The notes under the pieces were generated by a model. That model searched no databases and had not been told where the DNA came from. It saw only the letters and a list, made by a program, of their open reading frames with translations. The translations under genes and the position numbers were made by a program. Positions 1 to 7,336 of a stretch of 64,000 bases of DNA are shown piece after piece; positions within the stretch are counted from its first letter, which is position 1, and each line of letters begins with the position of its first letter. The stretch is from Flavobacterium aquiphilum (lineage in GTDB: Bacteria > Bacteroidota > Bacteroidia > Flavobacteriales > Flavobacteriaceae): positions 3,596,001-3,660,000 of the forward strand of contig NZ_CP114288.1 of the NCBI RefSeq assembly GCF_027111335.1. The letters are read 5' to 3'.

Positions 1-1
1 G

Positions 2-763
2 GGACATGGAAAATCAAAAACATTTTTAACTGAGAACCAATTTGCAAGCCATACCAAAATCATCGATTTAGGAAATGATTTCAGATTGAACAAAGACGAA
101 GTTTTTGACGGTAAAAAATTCATTTACGGCTTACCGGAATTGAACAAAACTACAATCAAAAATGCTCAATTTATAGCTAATCCTGGTTGTTTTGCTACAG
201 CAATCCAATTGGCTTTATTGCCTTTGGCGGATGCCAAATTATTGAACGACGATGTTCACATCAACGCTACAACTGGAAGCACTGGTGCCGGAGTAAGCCT
301 TTCGGAAACCTCGCATTTTAGCTGGAGAAACAACAATATGTCGCATTATAAAGCTTTCGAACACCAACATTTGGGTGAAATTTCAGAAAGTTTACACCAA
401 TTAAATGCAGATTATAAAAACGAATTGCTTTTCATTCCGAACAGAGGGGATTTCCCAAGAGGAATTTTTGCTACTTTATACACAACTTGCAACGAAAGTT
501 TGGAAGATATTGTAGCCAAATATGAAGCATTTTATAAAAACCAACCTTTCGTAACTGTTACCACAACTGGTATCAACATGAAGCAGGTGGTACAAACAAA
601 TAAATGTATTATTAGTTTAGTAAAAAAAGGGAACCGGATTTTGATCACCTCGGTGATCGATAATTTAGTCAAAGGCGCCTCTGGGCAAGCCATCCAAAAC
701 ATGAATTTAATGTTCGGACTGGATGAAACCACAGGATTGCATTTGAAACCAAGCGGATTCTAA
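2..763 (+). CDS. argC: N-acetyl(succinyl)-gamma-glutamyl-phosphate reductase ArgC, 5' end cut by window
   Basis: NADPH-dependent reduction of acyl-glutamyl phosphate to the semialdehyde, third step of arginine synthesis, cytoplasmic. The frame is open to the left window edge (GHGKSKTF... in frame from base 2), so the N-terminal cofactor domain is missing and no start codon is visible. The catalytic cysteine lies in NPGCFAT (Cys codon 188-190). A candidate catalytic His is in EHQHLGEI, aligning with the conserved HRHxPEI of the family. The C-terminal DNLVKGASGQAIQNMN motif is typical. It is the first visible gene of an eight-gene operon in which each gene lies 25 to about 170 bp from the next. 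argG and the N-acyltransferase gene are expected upstream but are outside the window. Identification is firm. Confidence 0.95.
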   Translation, partial: GHGKSKTFLTENQFASHTKIIDLGNDFRLNKDEVFDGKKFIYGLPELNKTTIKNAQFIANPGCFATAIQLALLPLADAKLLNDDVHINATTGSTGAGVSLSETSHFSWRNNNMSHYKAFEHQHLGEISESLHQLNADYKNELLFIPNRGDFPRGIFATLYTTCNESLEDIVAKYEAFYKNQPFVTVTTTGINMKQVVQTNKCIISLVKKGNRILITSVIDNLVKGASGQAIQNMNLMFGLDETTGLHLKPSGF

Positions 764-764
764 T

Positions 765-881
765 CCCCTCCCCAACCCTCCCCGAAGGGTAGGGAGCTAT
801 TACTAAAAAATATTTAACATATAAAAGCAATCACCCTCGTTGTCAAAGTTTTCCCCTCCTTCGGAGGGGGTTAGGGGGAGG
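765..881. repeat. GC-rich inverted repeat between argC and argD
   Basis: C-rich left arm (765-796, CCCCTCCCCAACCCTCCCCG...) and G-rich right arm (851-881, ...GGAGGGGGTTAGGGGGAGG) are imperfect reverse complements. Each arm also holds its own small hairpin (CCCCgAAGGG; CCTCCttcGGAGG). It stands out in an AT-rich genome and ends 5 nt before the argD start. The structure is seen directly; that it is a dispersed genomic repeat is inference. Confidence 0.75.
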
Positions 882-886
882 AAAAC

Positions 887-2035
887 ATGAACTTATTTGA
901 CGTTTACCCATTATACAACATTACTCCTGTAAAAGCGCTAGATTGCACAATTACTGACAAAAACGGAGTAGAATATTTAGACTTATACAGTGGCCACGGA
1001 GTAATCTCTATTGGACACACACAACCGGATTATGTAGCCAAATTGAAAAATCAGTTGGACAATCTGGGATTTTATTCAAATGCGATTCAAAATCCATTAC
1101 AAGTGGAATTGGCCGAAAAACTTGGCAAACTTTCAGGATGCGAGGAATACAGCTTATTCTTGTGCAGTTCCGGAGCCGAAGCCAATGAAAATGCATTAAA
1201 ACTAGCTTCTTTCCACAACGGAAAATCGAGAGTGATTGCTTTTGACAACTCTTTCCACGGAAGAACTTCCGCTGCGGTTGCTGTAACCGACAACAAAAAA
1301 ATCGTTGCCCCAATCAACGCTCAGCAAGTCGTTACTTTCCTGTCTTTGAACAACCTTGAAGCTGTTGAAGCCGAATTAAAAAAAGGTGATGTTACTGCTG
1401 TTATCATTGAAGGAATTCAAGGTGTTGGTGGATTGGACGAAGGAACAACCGAATTTTTCCAAGGATTGGAAAAACTTTGTAAACAATACGAAGCGGTTTT
1501 GATTTTGGACGAAGTACAATCAGGTTACGGAAGAAGCGGAAAATTTTTCGCTTTCCAACACCATAATATCAAACCGGACATTATTACACTTGCCAAAGGA
1601 ATGGGGAACGGTTTCCCAATTGGCGGAATTTTAATTTCGCCAATATTCAAAGCGAGCCACGGATTGCTTGGAACTACTTTTGGAGGAAGTCACCTTGCTT
1701 GTGCTGCCGGAATTGCAGTATTGGATGTAATCGAAAAACAAAAATTGATTGACAATGTAAATGAAGTTTACGCTTACTTCCTTGAGGCCATCAAACAAGT
1801 TCCTGAAATCGTTAAGGTAAAAGGAAAAGGATTGATGCTTGGAGTAGAATTTGATTTTGAAGTTGGTCCGCTACGCAAAAAACTGATTGTCGAAAAATTG
1901 ATTTTCACAGGAAGTGCCAACAATAAAAATTTATTGAGAATCCTTCCTCCTTTGACGATCAAAAAAGAAGCAATTGATGCATTCGTAGTGGCGCTGAAAG
2001 AAAGCTTAGCTGAATTGAAAGCTGTTGAAGCTTAA
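887..2035 (+). CDS. argD: Acetylornithine/succinylornithine aminotransferase ArgD
   Basis: PLP-dependent class III aminotransferase that converts acyl-glutamate semialdehyde to acyl-ornithine with glutamate as donor. It is 382 aa, a usual length for the family. The phosphate-binding stretch CSSGAEANENALK lies near residues 93-105, the LDEVQSGYGRSG block near 208-218, and the Schiff-base lysine is Lys237 in TLAKGMGNG. Second visible gene of the arginine operon. The start ATG follows a G-rich repeat end (GGGGGAGGAAAAC), so the apparent Shine-Dalgarno-like sequence probably belongs to the repeat. Acetyl versus succinyl preference cannot be read from this protein; the transcarbamylase downstream suggests succinyl. 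Confidence 0.95.
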   Translation: MNLFDVYPLYNITPVKALDCTITDKNGVEYLDLYSGHGVISIGHTQPDYVAKLKNQLDNLGFYSNAIQNPLQVELAEKLGKLSGCEEYSLFLCSSGAEANENALKLASFHNGKSRVIAFDNSFHGRTSAAVAVTDNKKIVAPINAQQVVTFLSLNNLEAVEAELKKGDVTAVIIEGIQGVGGLDEGTTEFFQGLEKLCKQYEAVLILDEVQSGYGRSGKFFAFQHHNIKPDIITLAKGMGNGFPIGGILISPIFKASHGLLGTTFGGSHLACAAGIAVLDVIEKQKLIDNVNEVYAYFLEAIKQVPEIVKVKGKGLMLGVEFDFEVGPLRKKLIVEKLIFTGSANNKNLLRILPPLTIKKEAIDAFVVALKESLAELKAVEA

Positions 2036-2041
2036 TTTTAA

Positions 2042-2107
2042 AAACATATAAGTCATTTAAGTTTTGATTCTAAAAAATTATAAAAAACTTATATGACTTA
2101 TATGTTT
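2042..2107. repeat. Small inverted-repeat element (ACATATAAGTCAT family), copy 1
   Basis: AAACATATAAGTCATTTAAG at the left is mirrored by CTTATATGACTTATATGTTT at the right, with a short AT-rich centre. A second, longer copy with the same termini lies at 47073-47239. It fills the argD-proA spacer and could form a long hairpin in the operon mRNA. Confidence 0.8.
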
Positions 2108-2141
2108 AAATAATATTTTATCCTTTTAACTAAAACAACCA

Positions 2142-3338
2142 ATGAGCCTTTTATTACCCATACAAAAAAGAAATGCAGTTCTGAATCGCATGGCTGTGCT
2201 TTTAGAACAAGAAAGAGCCAACATTAAAGCGATTAATCAGCAGGATTTAAATAATTATTCTGGAGAGGATCTGGCTATGGAAAAACGTTTATTAGTTGAT
2301 GATGCCAAAATTGACGGAATGATTTTATCCATGCAGCAATTGGCAAGCCAAGAAGATCCTGTAGGTCAGATTCGTTTTACTTTCACGCATGAAAACGGCA
2401 TGAAAGTAACCAACAAAACCGCAGCTTTCGGAACGGTTATGATTATTTACGAATCTCGTCCTGACGTAACTGTCGAAGCGGGAGGAATTGCATTTAAATC
2501 AGGGAATAAAATCTTATTGAAAGGCGGGAAAGAATCTTTGCTGTCCAATTTGAAAATTGTTTCGCTTTGGCACCAAGCCTTAGAAGAAAATGAAATTGAC
2601 ACGAATTGGGTAGAATACCTGAATTACAACCGTGCTGAAACTCAGTCTTTTTTAGAAAACCCAACACAAAAAGTCGATTTAATTGTCCCTCGAGGAGGAG
2701 AACAACTAATCGAATTTACCAAAAAACACGCAACTTGTCCTGTAATTGTAAGCGGTCGCGGAAATAACTTTCTTTACATAAATAAAGAAGCCGATTTGAA
2801 AAAAGCGCTTGACATCATCATCAACGGAAAGACAACTAACATTGGTGTCTGCAATGCCTTAGACAAAGTTTTGATTGACACTAAATTACCGAATTGGCAG
2901 ATTTTTGCAACCGAATTGGTGGCAGAATTAAAGAAATATAATGTTGAAATTTTAGGTGATGACGCTTTCGCAAATGCCACTCAGGTGCCAACAATTGAAA
3001 ACGAGGAAATTTGGTATGAAGAATTTTTAAATTATAAAATTGTTATCGGAGTCGTTAATTCTGATGAAGAAGCAATTGAAAAAATAAACAAATATTGCGG
3101 AGGACACTCGGCAACGATTATCACCCAAAATGATGCTGCAGCCCAAGAATTCATGGAAAATGTGGATACAGCGGCAGTGTATCAAAACGCCTCTACCCGA
3201 TTTACCGATGGCGGTCAGTTTGGTTTAGGAGGAGAATTGGCAATCAGCACCGACAAACTGCACCAACGCGGACCAATTGGCTTACAGCATTTGGTAACCA
3301 ATAAATGGTATGTTTACGGTGACGGGCAAGTTCGATAA
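2142..3338 (+). CDS. proA: Gamma-glutamyl phosphate reductase ProA
   Basis: NADPH-dependent reduction of glutamyl-5-phosphate to the semialdehyde, second step of proline synthesis; aldehyde dehydrogenase superfamily. It is 398 aa, close to the usual 410-420. The nucleophile is Cys237 in TTNIGVCNALDK, preceded by the cofactor-binding YESRPDVTVEAGG block (near 103-115) and IVPRGG (181-186). The protein ends in the typical FGLGGELAISTDKLHQRGP region. It lies between argD and proB inside the arginine operon. Arginine and proline synthesis both use glutamate and parallel chemistry, so co-regulation is plausible. The start is the only in-frame ATG near the beginning of homology. Confidence 0.94.
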   Translation: MSLLLPIQKRNAVLNRMAVLLEQERANIKAINQQDLNNYSGEDLAMEKRLLVDDAKIDGMILSMQQLASQEDPVGQIRFTFTHENGMKVTNKTAAFGTVMIIYESRPDVTVEAGGIAFKSGNKILLKGGKESLLSNLKIVSLWHQALEENEIDTNWVEYLNYNRAETQSFLENPTQKVDLIVPRGGEQLIEFTKKHATCPVIVSGRGNNFLYINKEADLKKALDIIINGKTTNIGVCNALDKVLIDTKLPNWQIFATELVAELKKYNVEILGDDAFANATQVPTIENEEIWYEEFLNYKIVIGVVNSDEEAIEKINKYCGGHSATIITQNDAAAQEFMENVDTAAVYQNASTRFTDGGQFGLGGELAISTDKLHQRGPIGLQHLVTNKWYVYGDGQVR

Positions 3339-3360
3339 AATTTTAGATTATTGATTTTAG

Positions 3361-3452
3361 AACAAAGAGTAAAGAACAAAGAATACAGACAAAGCTTTGC
3401 GAACTTTGCATTTTTACAGATAAAAAACTTTGAGCCCTTTGCGGTAAAAAAA
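3361..3452. repeat. Degenerate CAAAG/CTTTGCG repeat in proA-proB spacer
   Basis: This spacer is built from blocks such as AACAAAG, GACAAAGCTTTGCGAAC, AACTTTGC and CCCTTTGCGGTA. The same word family makes the hairpin at 37972-38036 and the stretch at about 41640-41715. It is too decayed here to set borders. Confidence 0.4.
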
Positions 3453-3460
3453 CAATAGGA

Positions 3461-4222
3461 ATGTCAAAAAAAAGAATACTATTAAAGTTAGGCAGCAACA
3501 CGCTAACCAAAGAAACGAATCATATTTCGAGAGGAAAGATTGAGGATATTGGAATGCAAATTGCCGCTTTGCAGGATGAATATGAGTTTATTATTGTGAG
3601 TTCAGGAGCAATTGCTGCTGCCAAACAATTTGTAAAACTGGATAATCACGATAAAGATGTTTTTGTAAAACAAGCTTTGGCTTCTATTGGGCAGCCTCAC
3701 TTAATGCGGATTTACAATGAAAACTTTAAAGACTTAGGATTAAATATTTCGCAATGCCTGCTTTCTTATTCTGATTTTGAAAATGAGCAAACAAAAAAGA
3801 ATATTGTAAACACCATCAATGTATTGGTTAAAAATCAATACATCCCAATTATCAACGAAAATGACACGGTAGCAACGGATGAAATCAAATTCGGTGATAA
3901 TGATAAATTAGCTGCTTTAACAGCCGTTCTATTAAATGTTGACATTCTGATTATTGCTACCAATACAAATGGAATTTACACCAAAGCATCAATCAACAAT
4001 GAAGTGCCGGAAACTATAAAAATGGTAACCGATTTATCGCTTTTGCAAAAGGAAATTGGAGATAAAAAATCGTCACACGGAACTGGTGGGATGCAGTCCA
4101 AAATTGATTCAGCAGCCATTGCGAAAGCAGCAAACATCGAAACCTGGATTGTGAACGGACTTGAAGACAACTTTATGCTGAAGGCTTTGGGTAACGATAT
4201 TGATTTTACTAAGATTATATAA
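3461..4222 (+). CDS. proB: Glutamate 5-kinase ProB, short form without PUA domain
   Basis: ATP-dependent phosphorylation of glutamate, first step of proline synthesis. It is 253 aa and contains only the amino-acid-kinase domain: KLGSNTLTKE at the N-terminus, IVSSGAIAAAK near residues 45-56, INENDTVATDEIKFGDNDKLAA near 127-148, and the GTGGMQSKIDSA segment near 208-219. Enteric-type ProB adds a C-terminal PUA domain (about 367 aa); the stop here directly follows the kinase fold. Domain loss is common in this phylum, so it is not a truncation event. Co-transcribed with proA and argF'. Confidence 0.93.
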   Translation: MSKKRILLKLGSNTLTKETNHISRGKIEDIGMQIAALQDEYEFIIVSSGAIAAAKQFVKLDNHDKDVFVKQALASIGQPHLMRIYNENFKDLGLNISQCLLSYSDFENEQTKKNIVNTINVLVKNQYIPIINENDTVATDEIKFGDNDKLAALTAVLLNVDILIIATNTNGIYTKASINNEVPETIKMVTDLSLLQKEIGDKKSSHGTGGMQSKIDSAAIAKAANIETWIVNGLEDNFMLKALGNDIDFTKII

Positions 4223-4287
4223 AAAGTTCACTTAATTGATTTAATCAATTAAACAACTAAGGAATAAATTAAAAAAAAAATTAAGCT

Positions 4288-5238
4288 ATGAACTATACTT
4301 CCATAAAAGAAATAGACTCACTCCAAAAATGGGTGAAGCAAGCCATAAAAATCAAAAAAAATCCGCTTAAAAATAAGAAACTTGGGAAAAACAAAACCTT
4401 GGTAATGTTGTTTTTTAATTCGAGTTTAAGAACCCGTTTAAGCACCCAAAAAGCAGCGATAAACTTGGGCATGAACGTAATGGTGATGAACTTTGGTAGC
4501 GAAGGATGGACGCTTGAATTCGAAGACGGAACGATCATGAACCAAGGCGCTTCGGAGCATATCAAAGAAGCAGCTCAAGTAGTTTCTCAATATGCCGATA
4601 TTATTGCCATCAGAGCATTTGCAGGATTGGTGGACAAAGAAAAAGACAATGCCGAAACCGTAATGAACGGTTTCGTAAAACACGCCACCGTGCCTATCGT
4701 CAACATGGAAAGTGCTACGGGACACCCACTTCAATCCCTTGCTGACGCCATCACAATGGAGGAAAACAAGACAAAACACAGACCAAAAGTGGTCCTGTCA
4801 TGGGCACCGCACCCAAGAGCTTTACCACAGGCTGTACCGAATTCTTTCGTGGAAATGATGCAATTGCAGACTGAAATGGATTTTGTCATTACGCATCCGG
4901 AAGGCTACGAATTAAATCCTGAAATCACTAAAGATTCCAAAATCGAATACGATCAAGACAAAGCTTTTGAAAACGCTGATTTCATTTATGCCAAAAACTG
5001 GAGTAATTATAAAGAATACGGTAAAATTACAAATACCGATCCGAATTGGACTATCACTGCCGACAAAATGAAATTGACAAATAATGCCAAATTCATGCAC
5101 TGTTTACCGGTAAGACGTAACGTAATTGTGACAGACGAAGTAATCGACAGCGAAAATTCAATCGTAATTCAAGAGGCCAATAACAGAGTGTATTCGGCGC
5201 AATTGGTTTTACAAAAAATATTAAAAAGTCTAAAGTAA
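4288..5238 (+). CDS. argF': N-succinylornithine carbamoyltransferase (ArgF')
   Basis: Carbamoylates acyl-ornithine to acyl-citrulline; takes the place of ordinary ornithine transcarbamylase in Bacteroidetes. It is 316 aa. The carbamoyl-phosphate motif FFNSSLRTRLSTQKAA is at about residues 43-58, the HPLQSLADAI block in the middle, and FMHCLPVRRN near the C-terminus. The specificity position that is Pro90 in Bacteroides fragilis succinylornithine transcarbamylase and Glu92 in the Xanthomonas acetylornithine enzyme is Ser89 here (codon 4552-4554, in NQGASEH). Published mutants of the Xanthomonas enzyme with Ser at this position become succinyl-specific, so N-succinylornithine is the likely substrate. 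No classical OTC with an HPxQ/DxxSMG pattern is present in the window. Confidence 0.92.
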   Translation: MNYTSIKEIDSLQKWVKQAIKIKKNPLKNKKLGKNKTLVMLFFNSSLRTRLSTQKAAINLGMNVMVMNFGSEGWTLEFEDGTIMNQGASEHIKEAAQVVSQYADIIAIRAFAGLVDKEKDNAETVMNGFVKHATVPIVNMESATGHPLQSLADAITMEENKTKHRPKVVLSWAPHPRALPQAVPNSFVEMMQLQTEMDFVITHPEGYELNPEITKDSKIEYDQDKAFENADFIYAKNWSNYKEYGKITNTDPNWTITADKMKLTNNAKFMHCLPVRRNVIVTDEVIDSENSIVIQEANNRVYSAQLVLQKILKSLK

Positions 5239-5262
5239 CTAACTTGGAAACTTTAACTCGAA

Positions 5263-6039
5263 ATGAATAAACTATCTATTATAAAAATTGGCGGTAACAT
5301 TATCGACAACCCGGCAGAATTAAAACAATTCCTAAACGATTTTGCCAAAATTGAAGGGTACAAAGTACTTGTTCACGGTGGTGGAAAATCGGCTAGCAAA
5401 ATGGCCCAAAGTATTGGATTGGCACCTCAAATGATTGACGGCCGCCGCATTACCGATGCGCCGATGCTAGATGTGGTGGTGATGATTTATGCCGGTGAAA
5501 TCAATAAAAATGTGGTTGCACAATTGCAAGCAAATAATACAAATGCCGTTGGATTCTCTGGTGCTGATGGTAATTTAATTCTGTCCAAAAAAAGAAATCA
5601 TCCAACAATTGATTACGGTTTTGTTGGCGATGTGCAAAAAGTAAACACTCCGTTACTCCAAACATTGATCACAAACGGTATAACTCCCGTATTTTGCGCC
5701 ATTACCCATGATGGACAAGGACAATTATTGAACACCAACGCCGATACGATTGCAAGTGAATTGGCTATCGCTTTGTCGCAAGTATTTAATGTTACCCTAA
5801 CTTATTGTTTCGAAAAACCGGGCGTTTTATATGATGCTGATGACGACAGTTCGGTAATCGAACAAATCAACCATGAATTATACGTTAAATTAAAAGAAGA
5901 AAAAGCGATACATTCGGGAATGATTCCTAAATTGGACAACTGTTTTAACAGCCTATCCAAAGGTGTTCAGAAAATAAAAATTGGACACCACAGAATGTTA
6001 CAAAATACTGATGCAGTTCATACAAGCATTCAATTATAA
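5263..6039 (+). CDS. argB: N-acetyl(succinyl)glutamate kinase ArgB
   Basis: Phosphorylates acyl-glutamate, second step of arginine synthesis; amino-acid-kinase family. It is 258 aa, the family's normal length. Motifs: KIGGNIIDN (7-15), VHGGGKSASKMAQ (38-50, phosphate-binding glycines), DGRRITDAPMLDVV (59-72), FSGADGNLI, NTNADTIASELAIAL (substrate and nucleotide region) and IHSGMIPKLDNC near the C-terminus. It starts 24 nt after argF', so translation in one transcript is certain in practice. An N-terminal arginine-feedback helix, present in the arginine-sensitive hexameric type, is not evident, because the protein begins straight at the first beta strand. Confidence 0.94.
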   Translation: MNKLSIIKIGGNIIDNPAELKQFLNDFAKIEGYKVLVHGGGKSASKMAQSIGLAPQMIDGRRITDAPMLDVVVMIYAGEINKNVVAQLQANNTNAVGFSGADGNLILSKKRNHPTIDYGFVGDVQKVNTPLLQTLITNGITPVFCAITHDGQGQLLNTNADTIASELAIALSQVFNVTLTYCFEKPGVLYDADDDSSVIEQINHELYVKLKEEKAIHSGMIPKLDNCFNSLSKGVQKIKIGHHRMLQNTDAVHTSIQL

Positions 6040-6095
6040 AAAACTAACAGACCTAACTTGTTTAAAAAACACTTGCAAGATCTTCGGAAAAATAT

Positions 6096-7166
6096 ATGAA
6101 AAATATACAAACCCTAACTCAAGAAGCCATTTCGTTATTAAAGTCGCTGATCGAAACGCCTTCTTTTTCAAGTGAAGAGGAGCGGACGGCGCTTTTAATA
6201 GAAAATTGGTTCCAACAAAATAATATTGCGTTCGAGAGGGAAAACAATAATATATGGGCTTTCAATCAACATTTTGACAAATCCAAACCAACATTATTGC
6301 TCAACTCTCACCACGACACGGTAAAACCAAATCAAGGTTACACAAATGACCCGTTCAAAGCCATCGAAAAAGACGGCAAATTATACGGATTAGGAAGCAA
6401 CGATGCGGGAGGATGCTTGGTTTCACTCATGGCTTCCTTTGTTTATTTTTACGACAAAGAAAACCTGTCCCATAATATTGTGATGGTGGCTTCTGCCGAA
6501 GAAGAAAGCAGCGGAAAAAAAGGTCTTAACAGCGTTTTACAGCACTTACCGGAACTGAATTGTGCCATCGTGGGTGAACCAACTTTAATGCAATTGGCCA
6601 TAGCCGAAAAAGGACTGTTGGTACTCGATGTTGTAGTCAAAGGAACCGCTAGTCACGCAGCACATCAAAACCCTGACAACCCAATTTACAATGCGATGCC
6701 CGTAATTGATTGGTTTAAAACCTATCAATTCGAAAAAATATCCGAGGTTTTAGGCCCCGTAAAAATGACCGTAACCCAAATCAATGCAGGAAAACAACAT
6801 AATGTAGTTCCTGCCGAATGCCATTTGGTCGTCGATATTCGTGTGAATGACTGTTACAACAACACCGAAATTCTAGAAACCGTAAGAACAAACGTTAATG
6901 CCGAAGTAACGCCTCGTTCAATGCACTTAAACGCCTCCTCTATTCCTGTTACGCACGGTTTGGTGCAGGCAGGAATCGCATTGGGAAGAACAACTTATGG
7001 CTCGCCTACCCTTTCGGATCAATCGGTTTTGAGTTGTCAATCCTTGAAACTGGGCCCAGGTGAATCGTTGCGCTCGCACTCGGCAGACGAATTTATATTT
7101 GTAAACGAAATAGAAGAAGGAATTCAACTGTACATCAAAATACTTGGAGACTTTTTAAAGAATTAA
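6096..7166 (+). CDS. argE: M20-family deacylase ArgE (acetyl/succinyl-ornithine or -citrulline)
   Basis: Zinc-dependent M20 hydrolase that removes the acyl group from the arginine-pathway intermediate. With an acyl-ornithine transcarbamylase as neighbour, the substrate is expected to be acyl-citrulline rather than acyl-ornithine. It is 356 aa. Metal ligands and catalytic residues: SHHDTVKPNQGYTNDPF (His and the following Asp, near 71-87), LGSNDAGG (Asp), ASAEEESSGKKG (catalytic Glu pair), VGEPT (Asp/Glu ligand region) and LRSHSADEFIFVNEI (last His). The start at MKNIQTLTQEA is chosen because homology begins there. The stop is followed by a structured repeat before argH. Confidence 0.9.
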   Translation: MKNIQTLTQEAISLLKSLIETPSFSSEEERTALLIENWFQQNNIAFERENNNIWAFNQHFDKSKPTLLLNSHHDTVKPNQGYTNDPFKAIEKDGKLYGLGSNDAGGCLVSLMASFVYFYDKENLSHNIVMVASAEEESSGKKGLNSVLQHLPELNCAIVGEPTLMQLAIAEKGLLVLDVVVKGTASHAAHQNPDNPIYNAMPVIDWFKTYQFEKISEVLGPVKMTVTQINAGKQHNVVPAECHLVVDIRVNDCYNNTEILETVRTNVNAEVTPRSMHLNASSIPVTHGLVQAGIALGRTTYGSPTLSDQSVLSCQSLKLGPGESLRSHSADEFIFVNEIEEGIQLYIKILGDFLKN

Positions 7167-7179
7167 AATATTTTTTAGG

Positions 7180-7258
7180 AGCTAATCCCGCTATCCGTTG
7201 CAATCTTTTTATTTTTAAAGGAAAAATAAAAAGGATTTCCACTACTATCGGGGCTAGG
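7180..7258 (+). repeat. GCTAATCCCGC...GGGGCTAG structured repeat, copy 1
   Basis: Ends GCTAATCCCGCTATCCG and ATTTCCACTACTATCGGGGC bracket a hairpin (CTTTTTATTTTT 7205-7216 with AAAAATAAAAAG 7222-7233). The same conserved ends with different inner hairpins occur at 22060-22146 (opposite strand) and 31605-31678, and a half copy lies at 63549-63595. Confidence 0.85.
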
Positions 7259-7291
7259 ACATTACGGAAACGAGAAAATTGAATTAAAAAA

Positions 7292-7319
7292 GTACAGACA
7301 AGTTGCGACTTGTCCCTAC
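7292..7319. repeat. 28-bp hairpin repeat just upstream of argH
   Basis: An imperfect palindrome (GTACAGACAAGT, loop TGCG, ACTTGTCCCTAC) lying 17 nt before the argH ATG. A second 28-bp hairpin with the same ends and loop size but changed inner base pairs lies at 29187-29214, before thrB. Confidence 0.75.
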
Positions 7320-7336
7320 GAAATAAAAAAAATGAT

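Noticed and set aside
476..560. Missing His in ArgC (FIPNRGDF instead of FxPHLxxF)
   Set aside because: The catalytic His of the family aligns with EHQHLGEI, which is intact; the PH position varies among homologues.
3461..4222. ProB truncated by a frameshift, because the PUA domain is missing
   Set aside because: No PUA-like sequence remains downstream and the next gene starts 65 bp later; the short form is common in the phylum.
7310..7336. TTG start that lengthens argH by 9 residues
   Set aside because: The extra codons lie in a hairpin repeat and are not family-like; ATG 7337 fits argininosuccinate lyases.
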